NCBI GenBank assembly: GCA_026261815.1
Contig: JAMPIT010000174.1
Coordinates: forward strand, 1,612,001 to 1,676,000
Length of the DNA: 64,000 nucleotides
Source of the DNA: Monarcha castaneiventris obscurior
Lineage: Eukaryota > Chordata > Aves > Passeriformes > Monarchidae
Direction of reading: 5' to 3'
A program made the position numbers and the translations under genes. This document shows, piece by piece, positions 26,766 to 38,402 of this stretch (within the stretch, counting starts at the first letter, position 1; each line of letters begins with the position of its first letter). The notes under the pieces were generated by a model. That model saw nothing but the letters and a program-made list of their open reading frames with translations, was not told the origin of the DNA and made no database searches.

Positions 26766-29708
26766 GGTCCATAAACTCTCTAATCTTCCGGAGATGTTTG
26801 TTGCCTTTCAGCTTGGTTGAAAACAAAGCACAAGTGCTGTTGCAATGGAAGCATGGCTTGATTCAGTTGCTCAGCACTTTATAGGTGGAAAGATTGTTGA
26901 TTGAGTTCTGAGTCCAAGTCTGACACTGAGTCTTCCCTGCCTTAGTCATGTCCCTTGCCTTCAACAAAATTGCTAGCTTTCAGGGCTTACACTGTGCTTC
27001 ATGAAGCTTCATTATATGCTACTTGCAATACTTTGCTATGTAAGAATGAAAATCCATCACAAAATTCCCCCGGCACTTGTTAGGTTTTTAATATCCAACA
27101 CACCTCCACTGCTGTAAGCATGGAAGGACCCTGAGTTGCTCACAGTTGCCAGATAGACATTTCCCCCTTACAAACACAGCTGAATAAAATGCTGCTCTTA
27201 AATTCAATGGATTTTTTTTTCTGCATAAGAAAATGGAAAAATTGTCCTAGAGATGCATGACCTACAGAAATTTTTCCATGCTTTCCTTCCTATTGATTTG
27301 GATTTCTGACCAAATACAGCGGAGGCAGTGGAAGAGCTTCTGTCAGCTGAAGAAACCTAAGATCAAGGCCTTACTGGGGGATTTGGATATCACAAGCATA
27401 TGAACGCTTGAGTGGGCATTGTTAATTATACATTAAAGTGACTTGAAATTAGTTTCAGTATAGAGTCATTTGCCAGCTAAAACCTCACAATCTTGGAAAA
27501 TGTGAGCACTCATCTGTTTTAGATGATGGGAAAGGCCAGGAAAGTCTAGGTGCCAAACATGCAAGTTGCATATAACAGGCACTTATGTTAAATCTTATTT
27601 TAAAACCTGCAACGTTTGTCATACTGCTTGAAAAGAATATTTTTTTTTTGCTGTCCTCTGAGGAATAGCTCTCCACATTATACAGCTGCAAGGTCTTATG
27701 ATTAACTTTCAGCACTATAAACGTGCAGCAGGACTAGCATTCATATAGCTAAATTTAGCTATCATGCTGCTGTTGGTTGCTGATAAGCTAAAATTACATC
27801 CTTTTGATTTGTCTGCCATTTAAAAAATATTTTAGACGATTATTAAGTTCATGATCAGAATTACCACTGTACCTCCACGCTGAATTTAGGTTTATGGCTG
27901 ACATGTGATTTCATACTTGTCTATCTTTGTTTTTACAGACAATATGCTTCATAAATTTAACTCTTAATGAATTAACTTTAAAAAGAATGACAAAATGCAT
28001 TCTATTTTTTAAAACTGTAAGAGGTTCTTCAGCATATTCTGTCAGATTAATGGAAAAATATGACTGAGTATTATTAAATGCCCAGCAATACCTACCATAT
28101 GGAGAATAGTAGCAATAGCTCCTATAATATTTTCTGGATGGCTGCTTATCAGTATAAATTAATAATGTCTTTGATAAATATGTGCAAAGAGTTTTATTGG
28201 GCAGAGAATTTCTGGAGCGTGAAACCTGTTTTTCACATCTAAACAATTTGCCAATGACGGATTAATCTTCTGTTCTTACTCCCCCATTCCTAGCCCTTAC
28301 TACTTACTATTACTGGGCAGATGTTACAGTCCACTATAGAATCTCTGGGATACTGCAGTGTTGTCCATGACTTCTTTTCATCTCAGTGAACAGCCCCAGT
28401 TTGTGGAACATTTGAAGAACTTCGAATAAGGTGACTTAAATTCTTGTCTTCCTGCCACATAGTATGCTTAAAGTGGATGGCAAAATAAAGAGGCAATATT
28501 ATCTTGCCTAAATTTCCACCTCTTCAGCCCTGAATTAAGTAAAGGCATTCTAACCTAGTGAAAGACTGTGTAATATTTGCAAAATATAAAGGAGAAGACT
28601 AAGGCCTGTTTACATGAAAGACTTCCAGGCTATGCTTTCACAGCAGACAGGATTTACTCACAGCAGATGTATGCTGCCTTTCAACCTAGTGTAATAGAAT
28701 CCGTATTATCTCTCTTTTGAGGTGGAAGAATAGAATATGTCCATACTTAAGTTATTTCTAAAAGCATCTGTGATTCTACTTAGCTTTGATTTGCAAGACT
28801 GTAAAATGACTTTTCAGTTTTAGAGCTTCTCAAGGCCTTCTATGCCATAGTTGACAGATCTCCTCATCTGTTTAGATCCAGTTCTTAAAATTGTTATTAA
28901 AGCAGATCAAAACTACTCTGTTACAAAGGCCAATCTGCCTACTCACCAAAACATGGTGTTCTAAAATAAGAGGACATCTTTATCACCAGTTCATTTTTAT
29001 TCGTCCTTTCACACAACATATCTCATGCTAAAGCTTCCTGCTCCAGAGTTCTGAACAGGTCTAAATTAAGAGGATGATTTATTTAACATATTTATACTAC
29101 TAATAGTCCTTGGTTGTAAGTAGACAGTAGATTAAGTTACCACCAATAAAAGTTCTAGACTGAAACAGAACAAGTAAATCACTGCAGATGAAGAAATAAA
29201 TTCAGATTTAGCATTTGTTGTCTGTGGAAAATAAAGCAGATTGCTATTTGTCATAGCTAATGTGGAACTTCTCAAGATATTCCAGATCATAAAACAGTCT
29301 AGCACAAGAGTCACCTGACAATACTCTGCTACCAAGTCCTGCCTTGAATGTGGGGACAGATTTCACTGGAAAACCATTCTCTCTTTTGTACTACAGAAAA
29401 CTTAAGGTAAGTAAATAATCTTTTGGGCCTCATCTTCACTAAATAGAATCATGTTGATGCTGCCCTGGAATGAGTGTGTCTGAGGTCTGCCGGTGAATAT
29501 GAACAAAGAATTCTCCTTACATGAAAAACAATTGAAGTCTCAGAGGAAAGAATGTAGCTGAGTTTAGGTATCAGAGCCATTTTCTTGAAAATTAGTCTTC
29601 TGGGCTCTTTTGTGGTTTGGTTTAGCATGGTTTTTAAGGGTTTTTTTTAGTGCCACATTTTTCTATTCAAATAATTGTCTTAACATTGAGGCTATAACTA
29701 CTCAGATA

Positions 29709-29735
29709 AAAAAAAAAAAATATATATATATATAA
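29709..29735. repeat. (A)n(TA)n simple repeat
   Basis: A homopolymeric A run passes straight into alternating TA. Confidence 0.85.
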
Positions 29736-31139
29736 TTATATACTGTTGGACTTTGAATGGTAGGTGGGATAAAAATTAAGGTTAGGAAATGTCATGTATG
29801 TTTTAAGGCTGAAACAGAACTTTTCAGAAATGGGGAGTTTTCTTCCTAATCTGTGGATTTATGCCATAAATTCTTTAGCACAGTCTTTATAAGTAGAAGA
29901 CCCATATATTTCTAATTCTAATTTGAAGATCTGTGATATGATTTGTAATAAATGCAGATATCTTTAACAGTTTTCTCATCTGAGAGGAATCTTATTAGAA
30001 GGCCAGTTGTAGATATAATAATGACCAGTAAATATTACCTGGACACTGGAAAGGGTTTAAAATATCACAATGATCTTTTCTCATTGCCTGTGCTTGGTTT
30101 GTGTTATGGTAGAATTTGGAAGTGTATGTGACCTTTACAGGGAGAAAGATATATTTTTAATATATGCTGAACACCCGCTGTTTGCTGCTGCTGCTGCTTT
30201 TTATCTCTAAGCAGTCTTTTTCTATCCTTAACTCAGCTGACTAGAGAAAGGTGAGTTCTGAATATTTTATAGTCCTATCTTTTTAGAAAACATAAGAAGG
30301 GTCCACATGTTAGTTGGCTACAATTTCTGTAAAGGTATCTATGTCTTTTAGTAATTATGATCATCTATCTTATTTTTGTCACACTGGAAATTAGGAACAA
30401 TATATCTCAGTATGTAGACAACTTCTTTCTTATTTTTGTAAAGGCTTGATAAGTAAGAGTCCTTTTCCCTCTCATATGGTGTAATGCAACAGACCCTAAC
30501 CAGGTGACGTGAAAGATGTTTGCCTTGCTCTAAAAAGGCACTCATAGCCACAGCCAAGAGGCAGTGGTCATCAGTGTAAGGATCACGTTCAAAATGTGAA
30601 TCAATTTTGGATCAAAATCTAGCTGAAGTATGCTAGCTCTGATTTGACCTCACATACATCAAAAATTTAAAGCCATCTGGATTTGAAGCAAGACCTCCAA
30701 TCTTTCTGCACTTACTCACTAAAAAGCTTATGGAGCACCAAGCCAATGGTGCTAGGTTGGTGGTTACAACATGAGGCCCAGTTGCCACTCTTGATGCCTT
30801 TGTGATTATGACCTTTTCAGAAAGTTTTCAAAAAGGATTTTTGATTGTCCTTATGGTTTTCCATGCTTTTGGAAGAGAGAACTGGATGTGAGAAAAAAAA
30901 AAGAAGAAAAAAAAAAATCTCTTTTGATTGCGCTAGTTAATTCTGTTAAAAGTAATTTACATGTGGATTTTGCATGGGAAGGCTGGGTTTTTTTTCCCTC
31001 AAGAAATCCATTACAGCCATGCAGCAGAGACTAGGAAGGCATTTAATGCATAGTCTGTATCAGCAAGTTCAATATGTCCAGGTATATTCCTGAATAAAAG
31101 AAATGTCCTGCATCTATGGTAGTATTTGTATCAACCACC

Positions 31140-31510
31140 AAAATGGACACGTGGCTCATGAGCTGCTTGCGTGCTGGACAATGACCACCTGGAGGAGCGT
31201 GAGCTGGCCCAGGCCAAAGCTTGCCAGGGGCTGTTGACTGGCAGTCAGTTCCACTCAGCCAGAGTGGAGCAGGTGGAGGTGCTGGTGTTTTAACAAACTG
31301 TGTAGATGCATCTATACAGTGTCTGCTCTTGCACCCAATTCTCCCTCCCTCACGCTCTCCAAAATATTCAGCTCACTCACCTACTTGTGGCAGCTGTGGT
31401 TCTGCCTCGCTGTGGCCGTGTAGCAGCTACCTCCTCTGCTCGCCCTCTGCTCTCCCATTCTACTGCACTGAACCACAACAGAAGCCACTCGACAGAAGTA
31501 ATTTGTAATT
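31140..31510. other. GC-richer patch of unknown origin
   Basis: This patch is visibly richer in G and C than its surroundings and contains open frames of 95 and 77 codons in two plus-strand frames. The translations are rich in Ser, Leu, Pro and Cys and carry no motif I recognise. It could be a diverged repeat or the remnant of a retroposed sequence. I find no poly(A), target duplication or splice pattern to decide. Confidence 0.3.
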
Positions 31511-31700
31511 TATGTATTTTTGCTGTCAGTGGATTCTAAACTCTAACATCTTCATTGTCCATGCAAAATATAAGATGCACAGCTGTTTTTCTAATGATAT
31601 ACAGTGAAAAGGCAACTTAGAGCAGAAAACTGAACTGTCAGTGAGGTTTTTCAGTTATCATTTGTTGCTCCTCTCCTCTATACCTGGATTCAGGCAAACT

Positions 31701-31720
31701 TCTTTCTTTCTTTCTTTCTT
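31701..31720. repeat. (TTTC)n microsatellite
   Basis: Five TCTT/CTTT units in a row, immediately upstream of the LTR-like element. Confidence 0.85.
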
Positions 31721-31739
31721 GGTTCCAATATAGAGGTAT

Positions 31740-32240
31740 TCTATTACCACCAGCTGTGGGCCATTAGCTGTTATCTCCTGCTATAACTCACCCCTGATAA
31801 CAGACAATGGGCCAGCAAGAAACCACTGCATGACTCATGGACTTATCTCATCCTATTGTGAGATGATCCACCCAGGAGGGAGGAGCCAAGCATTCCCACC
31901 TGGATATAACCTGGCCTTGGAACAGCCTAAGTTAGCCCTGTTTACTGGGTTCCCAGAGGACAAGAGCTACCACTGGACCTCCAGCTGGAGACCAGACCTT
32001 CCATAGGATCACCACTTCAACTGAGCTACTTCATCTGGACTGCTGCCACCACCCTAACAGGGTGTCAGGTTGTATCTGACTTTGTCAGTGCTTTTTCTTT
32101 GTATTATTTCACTTATTTTTAATTTTTTTTTCCTACTGCGTTTTAATCCTGATTTGCAATCTCCCCCTGGTTTGTTTTCAAACCAATACACTTTCCTTTT
32201 TCTTTTTTCTTTTTAAATTCTAAAGAGAGCAATAGATCAG
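31740..32240 (+). mobile_element. Degraded endogenous retrovirus LTR
   Basis: The segment has the order of parts expected of a bird LTR read in sense. There is a U3-like block ('ccactgcatgactcatgg', 'atcctattgtgagatgatcc', 'cccaggagggaggagccaag'), a TATA-like GATATAAC at 31903-31910, and then repeated 'ccactggacctccag'-type units. A distinctive 'acagggtgtcaggttgtat' and 'ctgactttgtcagtgc' block follows, with a T-rich stretch where the polyadenylation region should lie. I recognise the middle block from LTRs common in birds but cannot name the family. A clean AATAAA, terminal TG/CA and target duplication are not visible, so the limits are approximate. No internal retroviral genes adjoin it. 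Confidence 0.6.
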
Positions 32241-34404
32241 TCAGGCAACTCTATATCCACCATTGTAGGCCATACAGAGTTACAACAGGCTAAATCCCTA
32301 CAGCTGAGCTGCAAATTGACCTCTGGTGCTCTTTGGATATGTGTTTTGTTCTAATGTATCCTCTTCAGGCTTAAATTTCGTATTAAGATTGAAAAACTGA
32401 ATCTGACTAGTGTATGGCCAACCTTTGTAAATGAGGCCTTTTGTTCTGACTGAATTTAATCCTTTAACTCTACTGAAAGTTTGAAGTTTTACTTCTCTTC
32501 AGTGAAACACCTCAGATTGTTTTCCTGCTGGTCATGTAAAGTTTGATTTTTGCTTCCTCCCTCCATCTGGGACTTTACCTTGCTTGTTTTTTCATTCCCT
32601 TTGATTCCTCTGCTTATCTTCTTAATTAGCTGTGATTCAGGTGAATGCAAGCTGAAGATGCTTCCCCTCTGGGAGTGCTACTCTGCCACTGGATCAGGTG
32701 CAGATGGCAGAGCTCTTGTTAACTTAATTGATTATTAAAAAGCTGACATATGGAAGGAATTGTTTTCTTTCACTTTTCAGCTTGGGGAAATTGTCATTCT
32801 ATGTGAATAAACAACTTAGGAAGTTCCTGAAAATAAGAGTTATTAATATCTTAGAGGGATGCTTTTGATCTTCTCATCAGTTCTTACCTTTCTAAAAATT
32901 GGAAGTTGGCGCTTGTTACTACTGTGTGGAGTTGCATTTCTGATAAGTTACGTATGAAAGAAGCTTGTCTGCAGAATTAAAGAACTTCCAGCTGTCTTCA
33001 GTGTAGTTGGATCCTATGAAGAAAGAAAAAAAATTAAAGATGTAGAAGTGGTCCAGGAAACACAAGAAATTTGGAGATGAGATATTGTAGACAGAACATG
33101 TTTATTTTGTCACGTTATATTGTCTGAAGTTCGTACTTCCTTATTGCTATTGAAAAGTTCTGATTTCACTCACTGTTTTTACAATCAAACTGACTAAAGG
33201 AAAGGACAACTACACTTCTTATTTGAGTAGTGAGGGCACAAATCTTGAATTTCAAAGACATGGACAAAACTCAGCATAAAAGTGGCCTATGAAGACATAG
33301 CAGATGTTTGAATTTGACAGACCTACTAAAACTGTCAGTGTCTCTGAACTTCAAAGCTGTCATAAAGAGGTTCATTGGAACCTGAATGCGACAAGACTGT
33401 ATTCACCCAGCTTTTCTTTCTGGAAATATACATCTGCTCGCATTGCACATATATAAAATATTATTGTCATTAGGATGCTTCATGGATTATCCTCATGCAT
33501 ACACCAGGACAAGTTGCAAACATCATCTTTCTTTGATGTCAGCTTGGATCACTTGTATATTGAATTTTCTATTGGTTTCACACCTTTTGTCATGATACCT
33601 CTCGTATTTAGGAAGAACTGTCCGTAATACTAAAAAACCCACCACCTTCTTTAAATTATGAATGAAAATTTTCCTGTGAGGAACCTAGTAGCCACTAACC
33701 TCTCAGAGAACTGATGTTAGGGCTATTATGCTGAGATTTATCATGTTTTTTATCACAAATTTGATACTGGAAATAAAGACTTTAAACTCTTTGGACTGGA
33801 AAATAATGTCTTTCATCTGTAAGTTTTACAAGGGTTGGTATAGGAGGATCCTGGTCGTATGGTAGTGCAAGAACTTAAAGCTTTTATCTTCTCATGTCAA
33901 CAAATTAATTAACAAAATCTAAAATTAACAAAATCTGCTCCCCGTGTCTTTTTCATAGTACCTGATAATTAAACAAGGCTGCAATGTTTCATTTACTATT
34001 GTATGCAATGGCAACTGGTACCACTTCAAGGCTTGAAAAGTTGTTCAACATAGGATTACAGACATTACTGATAGAAGAAGTCTTCCTACATGATGTAAAT
34101 AGGAATGTAAACATAAGTTGAATGATGAACATCTGATGCTTGCAGAAGTAGACTAGCTATATTTGAAAATGTTAAAATCTAGTCAAATGGAGAGTTAAGG
34201 AACTTATGGTATGTAGGTTAGTGTTTCATTAAGAGCATCATGTCTAACTAAAGTTAAAGTCTTCTGACAAAAGCAACTTCAGAATAGTTGTACACTTGGC
34301 CCAGTCACTTTTGCAAATTTGTCTGTAAGAGAAGCTGCTCATAATTTTTTATAATTTGTTTATGAAGTGCTGTTATGTCAGCTGTGTGAGCTGGCATATA
34401 GATG
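32241..34404. other. Non-coding stretch, nothing recognised
   Basis: AT-rich sequence with no supportable gene, RNA or repeat. Confidence 0.5.
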
Positions 34405-35415
34405 ACAGAATCACAGAATATGCTGAGTTAGAAGGGACCTGAAAGGATCATCAAGTTCGACTCTGCCCTGCACAGCACCATTCCCAATAGTCACACCATG
34501 TGCCTGAGAGCATTGTCCAAATGCTTCTGGAATTCTTATGACCAGTTCCCTGGGGAGCCTGTTCCAGTGCCCAACCACCCAACTTTTTTTTAATATCCAA
34601 CCTAAACCTCTCCTCACACAGCTTCAGTCCATTCCTCCCTGTCACTGGTCACCACGGAGAAATCAGTTTCTGCCCCCGCTCTTCCCCTCACAAGGAAGCT
34701 GTAGCTGCAAAGAGGTCTCCCCTCAGTCTCCTCTTCTCCAGGCTGAACAGAACAAGTGACCTCAGCCACTCCTCAAGGCCCTTCCCCATCTTCATCGCTG
34801 TCCTTTGGACAGTCTCTAATAGCTTAATAACTTCCTCATATTACAGTGACCAAAAGTGCCCCCAGGACTCGAGGTGAGGCTGCCCCAGACCAGAGCAGGA
34901 CAATCCCCTCCCTTGCCCAGCTGGTGATGCTGTGCCTAATGCACCGCTGGACACTCTTGGCCCTCCTGGCTGCCAGGGCACTGCTGACTCATATCCAGCT
35001 TTCTGCTGACCAGGACCCCCAGGTCCCTTTCCATGGTGCTGCTTTCCAGCATCTCATTCCTCAGTCTGTCATCCCGGGTTGCCCCATTCCAGGTGAGGAA
35101 TCTGACACTTTCCCTTGTTGAACTTCATGTGGTTAGTGATTGCCCAGTCCTCTAATTTGTTGAGGTGTCTCTTCAGGGGAGTCAACAGCTCCTCCCAGTT
35201 GTGTGCTGTCTGCAAAGTTGCTCAGTATCCCTTCTTGTCATGTGTCCAAGTCATTTATGAGGATGTTGAAGAGCACAGGGCTGGGGGTGGAGCCCTGCAG
35301 AATCCCACTAGTGACACATCACCACCTGATGTCACCCCATTCACTATAAAGCTTTGTTTGTCCAGATGTGGGCTGGACATTTTATCCCAAAGGATGCTGT
35401 GAGAGATTGTGCAGC
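34405..35415 (-). mobile_element. Old CR1 LINE, about 1 kb, minus strand
   Basis: This is the longest CR1 piece in the window, antisense. From left to right it runs from the 3' UTR ('agaatcacagaatatgctga', 'gaagggacctgaaaggatca') into the ORF2 C-terminal region ('tcccctcagtctcctcttct', 'ccaggctgaacagaacaag'). It then continues toward the RT domain ('ttgaacttcatgtggttagt', 'tctgcaaagttgctcagtat', 'aggatgctgtgagagattgt'). It has several indels and stop codons in every antisense frame, so it is dead. Divergence from the CR1 pattern is clearly greater than in the copy at 48487. The end at about 35415 is truncation within ORF2. Confidence 0.9.
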
Positions 35416-37394
35416 AATATGAATGATTAAATGTAATAAGGATGACCAGGCAACAAAGAGCACCTGTTTTAATTGTACACTGCAACCAGGAGTACTCAGA
35501 CTCTGAGTTGTTTGCATGGCTTTAAAATTTCTGCCCATTTTTCACTTTGTTGCTAAAGGCAGTATACCCATGTATGATGGTGTAGTGATTTTAAACTGAG
35601 TTGATATTGGGTGAATGAGTACTCAGGCAGTTGGGAAGGGAAACTAATAGTGCCATGTTTTCCTTATTCTGGCTGAAGTCTCCTGAACAATGTCACGGAA
35701 GGGAGAAAAATCCAGTATCTTCATATAAAATTCTGAAAGTGGAGAATTTGCACTTTTTACATTCGGGGGAGGAAGGATCTCTTTTTTTAAGCAAAAGTAA
35801 TTTAGAAAGTAATTACATTTTATAAAGTAATTCACCATCCCTATGGGACTGTCTTTAGATTTATGGTGGGGAAAGAGGGTGATTTCTGGTGTGGAGGAAA
35901 GTAGAAAACAAAGAAGAAAGTATGTGCTGGTATGTACAGTCCTCATGAGTTAGGACTTTTACAGAGCTTCTCTCTTCTGTTATTGTCCCTCTTCATTCTC
36001 TGTGCTGTGCGGGTTTCTACCATGTTGTACGCAATGGACTGCTAAACACTCAAAAGGGGGTAGAGCCAGTTACCAGTCTAATAAAATGCTTCCCCACCAT
36101 TTGCTTAATTACCGTATGACAATCAAGCCATATGGTCTAAATGGGACTTTCTACAATTTGAGCCAAAGCCAAATCTTAAATGTAGAGGTGTCAGTGTAGA
36201 GGATTAATTCAGGCATTATCTAATTTAAGAGAAAGACACTTAACCTCTTTTTATATTTGTGGATCTGCAGCTGTAGAGACAAATATGGAAACATCAATTA
36301 AGCATAACCATGACTTGTTGGTAATAAAACAAGAAAGGTAACGAATGCCTTAATCAATAGCAAAATGCTGTATATTGAATTGTTACCAAGCATGTTGGCT
36401 CTATCAACTTATCTGAAGTTCCAGTATGTTTAACATAAATCCCTATCTCTGTGTGAATGACTTAACATTCCTTACTCAGTGACATTGATATGTTGGAGTC
36501 AGCATGCAAAATAATATTGAAAAGGATTGTTTTTCTTGTCGAGGTAAAAATGGATGAAATTTTTATCAATCGATTGAGGGCAATGAAATTCTGGAGAGAA
36601 CCCTCTATTCTTTATATTTCAGTGAGAACCAATGACGTTGGGTACAGTGCTCTGGTTTTGAATGAACAAAGAGACTTTAATACCTATAATTTATTATTTT
36701 ATTTCTCAACACTAATACCAGAGGAAATCACAGATATGCATTTTATTTAGAAAGTTGAAAAAGTCACTGAATGTCCTTTAAAACAAATTCTGACCAACAT
36801 AGTTGTTTTCAGAAAAAAATTGTGCATAGAAATGCTCTAAATTAATACTATAAATACAACTGCTTTATACAAAGGCAACGCCCCCAACCTCAGTCTTGCC
36901 TGTGTTTTGGTCTTGCAGCTGGTCTCTCTGTAGTGACTTCATGCCTGTGTTCACATCTCTGCCAACAGAAAATTTTGTGTTGGAAAAGGTCTCCCAGCAA
37001 ATCTCTTTCCTTGACGGTTATAAGATCTCTAAATGCAAAGTCCATTAAGTTACTGTAATTTTTATAGGATATACTAATATATCAAATCATGCTCATATCC
37101 AGGAAAACTCTTCTGTTCTGTGCAAAACTTTTTGTTATATCTTGAAGACGAAAGTTCCTGTTGTAGTAAGGGGAAGGGATGGCAGTATTAATTGTATCAA
37201 AAACTAAACCATCAAAATGTAAGACTGCTCATAAAGACAGTCTGGGTGGGGAGAAGGTTTCCTGATTACTGTCTCTTGATAATCTACATACCAAATATAT
37301 TCAGACTCAATATAAAAAGATTTTCCAGTTGTTAAGCAATATCTAAACAGCAGTTTTTCTGCAAGTGTTTTCAAAACAGAATAAATAGAATATA
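35416..37394. other. Non-coding stretch, nothing recognised
   Basis: No gene or repeat is supported. Short overlapping open frames only. Confidence 0.5.
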
Positions 37395-37484
37395 TTCATA
37401 GAATCATAGAAGGGTTAGGGATGGAAATGGACTCCTAAAGTTCACCTAGTTCAAACCCCCCCTGCCATGGGCAGGGATGTCATT
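37395..37484 (-). mobile_element. CR1 LINE 3' end, part 1 of a split copy
   Basis: Antisense CR1 terminus beginning 'ttcatagaatcatagaa' and running through 'cccctgccatgggcaggga'. The match breaks off at about 37484 and resumes at about 37998 on the same strand, so this is one insertion later split by the plus-strand CR1 between the two parts. Confidence 0.9.
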
Positions 37485-37992
37485 CAAGTACTGTGGAGTG
37501 CTGTGTTCAGCTTTGGGCCCCTCACTTCAAGAAAGACATTGAGGTGCTGGAGTATACCAGAGAAGGGCAACAAAGGTGCTGAAGGGTCTGGAGCACAAGT
37601 CCCATGAGGAACAGCTGAGGGAGCTAGGGTTGTTTAGCCTGGACAAAAGGAGGCTCAGGAGTGGCCTTACCACTCTCTACAACTACCTGAAAGGAGGGTG
37701 TAGCCCGGTGGGGGTTGGCCTCTTCTTTCAGGTAACAAATGACAGGACAAGAGGGAATAGCCTCAAGGTGCTCCAGAAGAGGCTCACGTTGGAAATCAGG
37801 AAGAATTTCTTTACTGAACCGATTGTCAAACATTGTAATGGACTGCCCAGGGTGGTGGTGGAATCACTATCCTTGGAAGAGTTCAATAAATGACTAGATG
37901 TGGCACTTAGTGTTCTGGTCTAGTGGACAGGGTGATGTTCAAAAGTTGGACTCTATGTTTGGATGTCTTTTCTAACTTTAGTGATTCTATGA
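37485..37992 (+). mobile_element. CR1 LINE inserted inside another CR1
   Basis: Sense-oriented CR1 3' portion. ORF2 C-terminal coding is evident from 'gtgttcagctttgggccc' through the terminal block that translates with [26 protein letters not shown] and IRKNFF. An open frame of about 105 codons (37576-37893) survives, ending at a TGA where the best-preserved copy at 48487 reads on for about 12 more codons. The 3' UTR follows and ends with one ATTCTATG octamer at about 37984-37991. TCATT flanks both sides (37480-37484 and 37993-37997), a possible 5-bp target duplication. It is younger than its minus-strand host copy, which it interrupts. It no longer encodes a complete protein. Confidence 0.9.
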
Positions 37993-37997
37993 TCATT

Positions 37998-38402
37998 AGA
38001 TGAGGTTGCTCAGAGTCCCATCTAACATGGTCTTGAACACTTCAAGTTCAAGTGGGAAGGGGCACCCACAACTTTTCTGGGCACTCTGTTCCAGTGTTTC
38101 ACCGCCTTGTGAGTAAAGAATGTCTTTCCAACATCTAATCTAAACCTGCCTTCCTTCGGTTTAAAACCACTGCCCCTTGCCCTGACACTATCTGCCTGTA
38201 TAATAAGTCCCTTTCCCACCTTTTTATAAGCCCCCTTAAGGTACTGGAAGGTTAGTACCTTAAGGTACCTTTAGGTCATTTGGGAAGGAATGAGGTCTTC
38301 TCAAAGCCTTCTCTATTCCAAATGGGAAAACCTCAGCTCTCTGACTGTCTTCATAGGTGAGATGCTCCAGCTTGCCAGTCATCTTCATGAAAATTTCCCG
38401 TA
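37998..38402 (-). mobile_element. CR1 LINE, part 2 of the split copy
   Basis: Continues the antisense CR1 broken at 37484. Blocks in order are 'gaggttgctcagagtccc', 'tggtcttgaacacttc', 'ttttctgggcactctgttcc', 'aacatctaatctaaacctg', 'ccccttgccctgacacta' and 'ttcataggtgagatgctcc'. The 'ggtactggaaggttagtacc' stretch near 38240-38270 carries a small local duplication of 'taaggtac'. The element fades after 'catcttcatg' near 38390-38400. No coding potential remains. Confidence 0.88.

Larger units (their letters stand above)
26766..31700. other. Non-coding stretch with simple repeats
   Basis: No gene supported. It contains an (A)n(TA)n tract at 29709-29735, a short CTG run near 30183-30198 and a locally GC-richer patch at about 31140-31510 (listed separately). 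Confidence 0.5.

Noticed and set aside
34411..35402. Several 64-95 codon frames on both strands
   Set aside because: All are frames through the dead CR1 copy.
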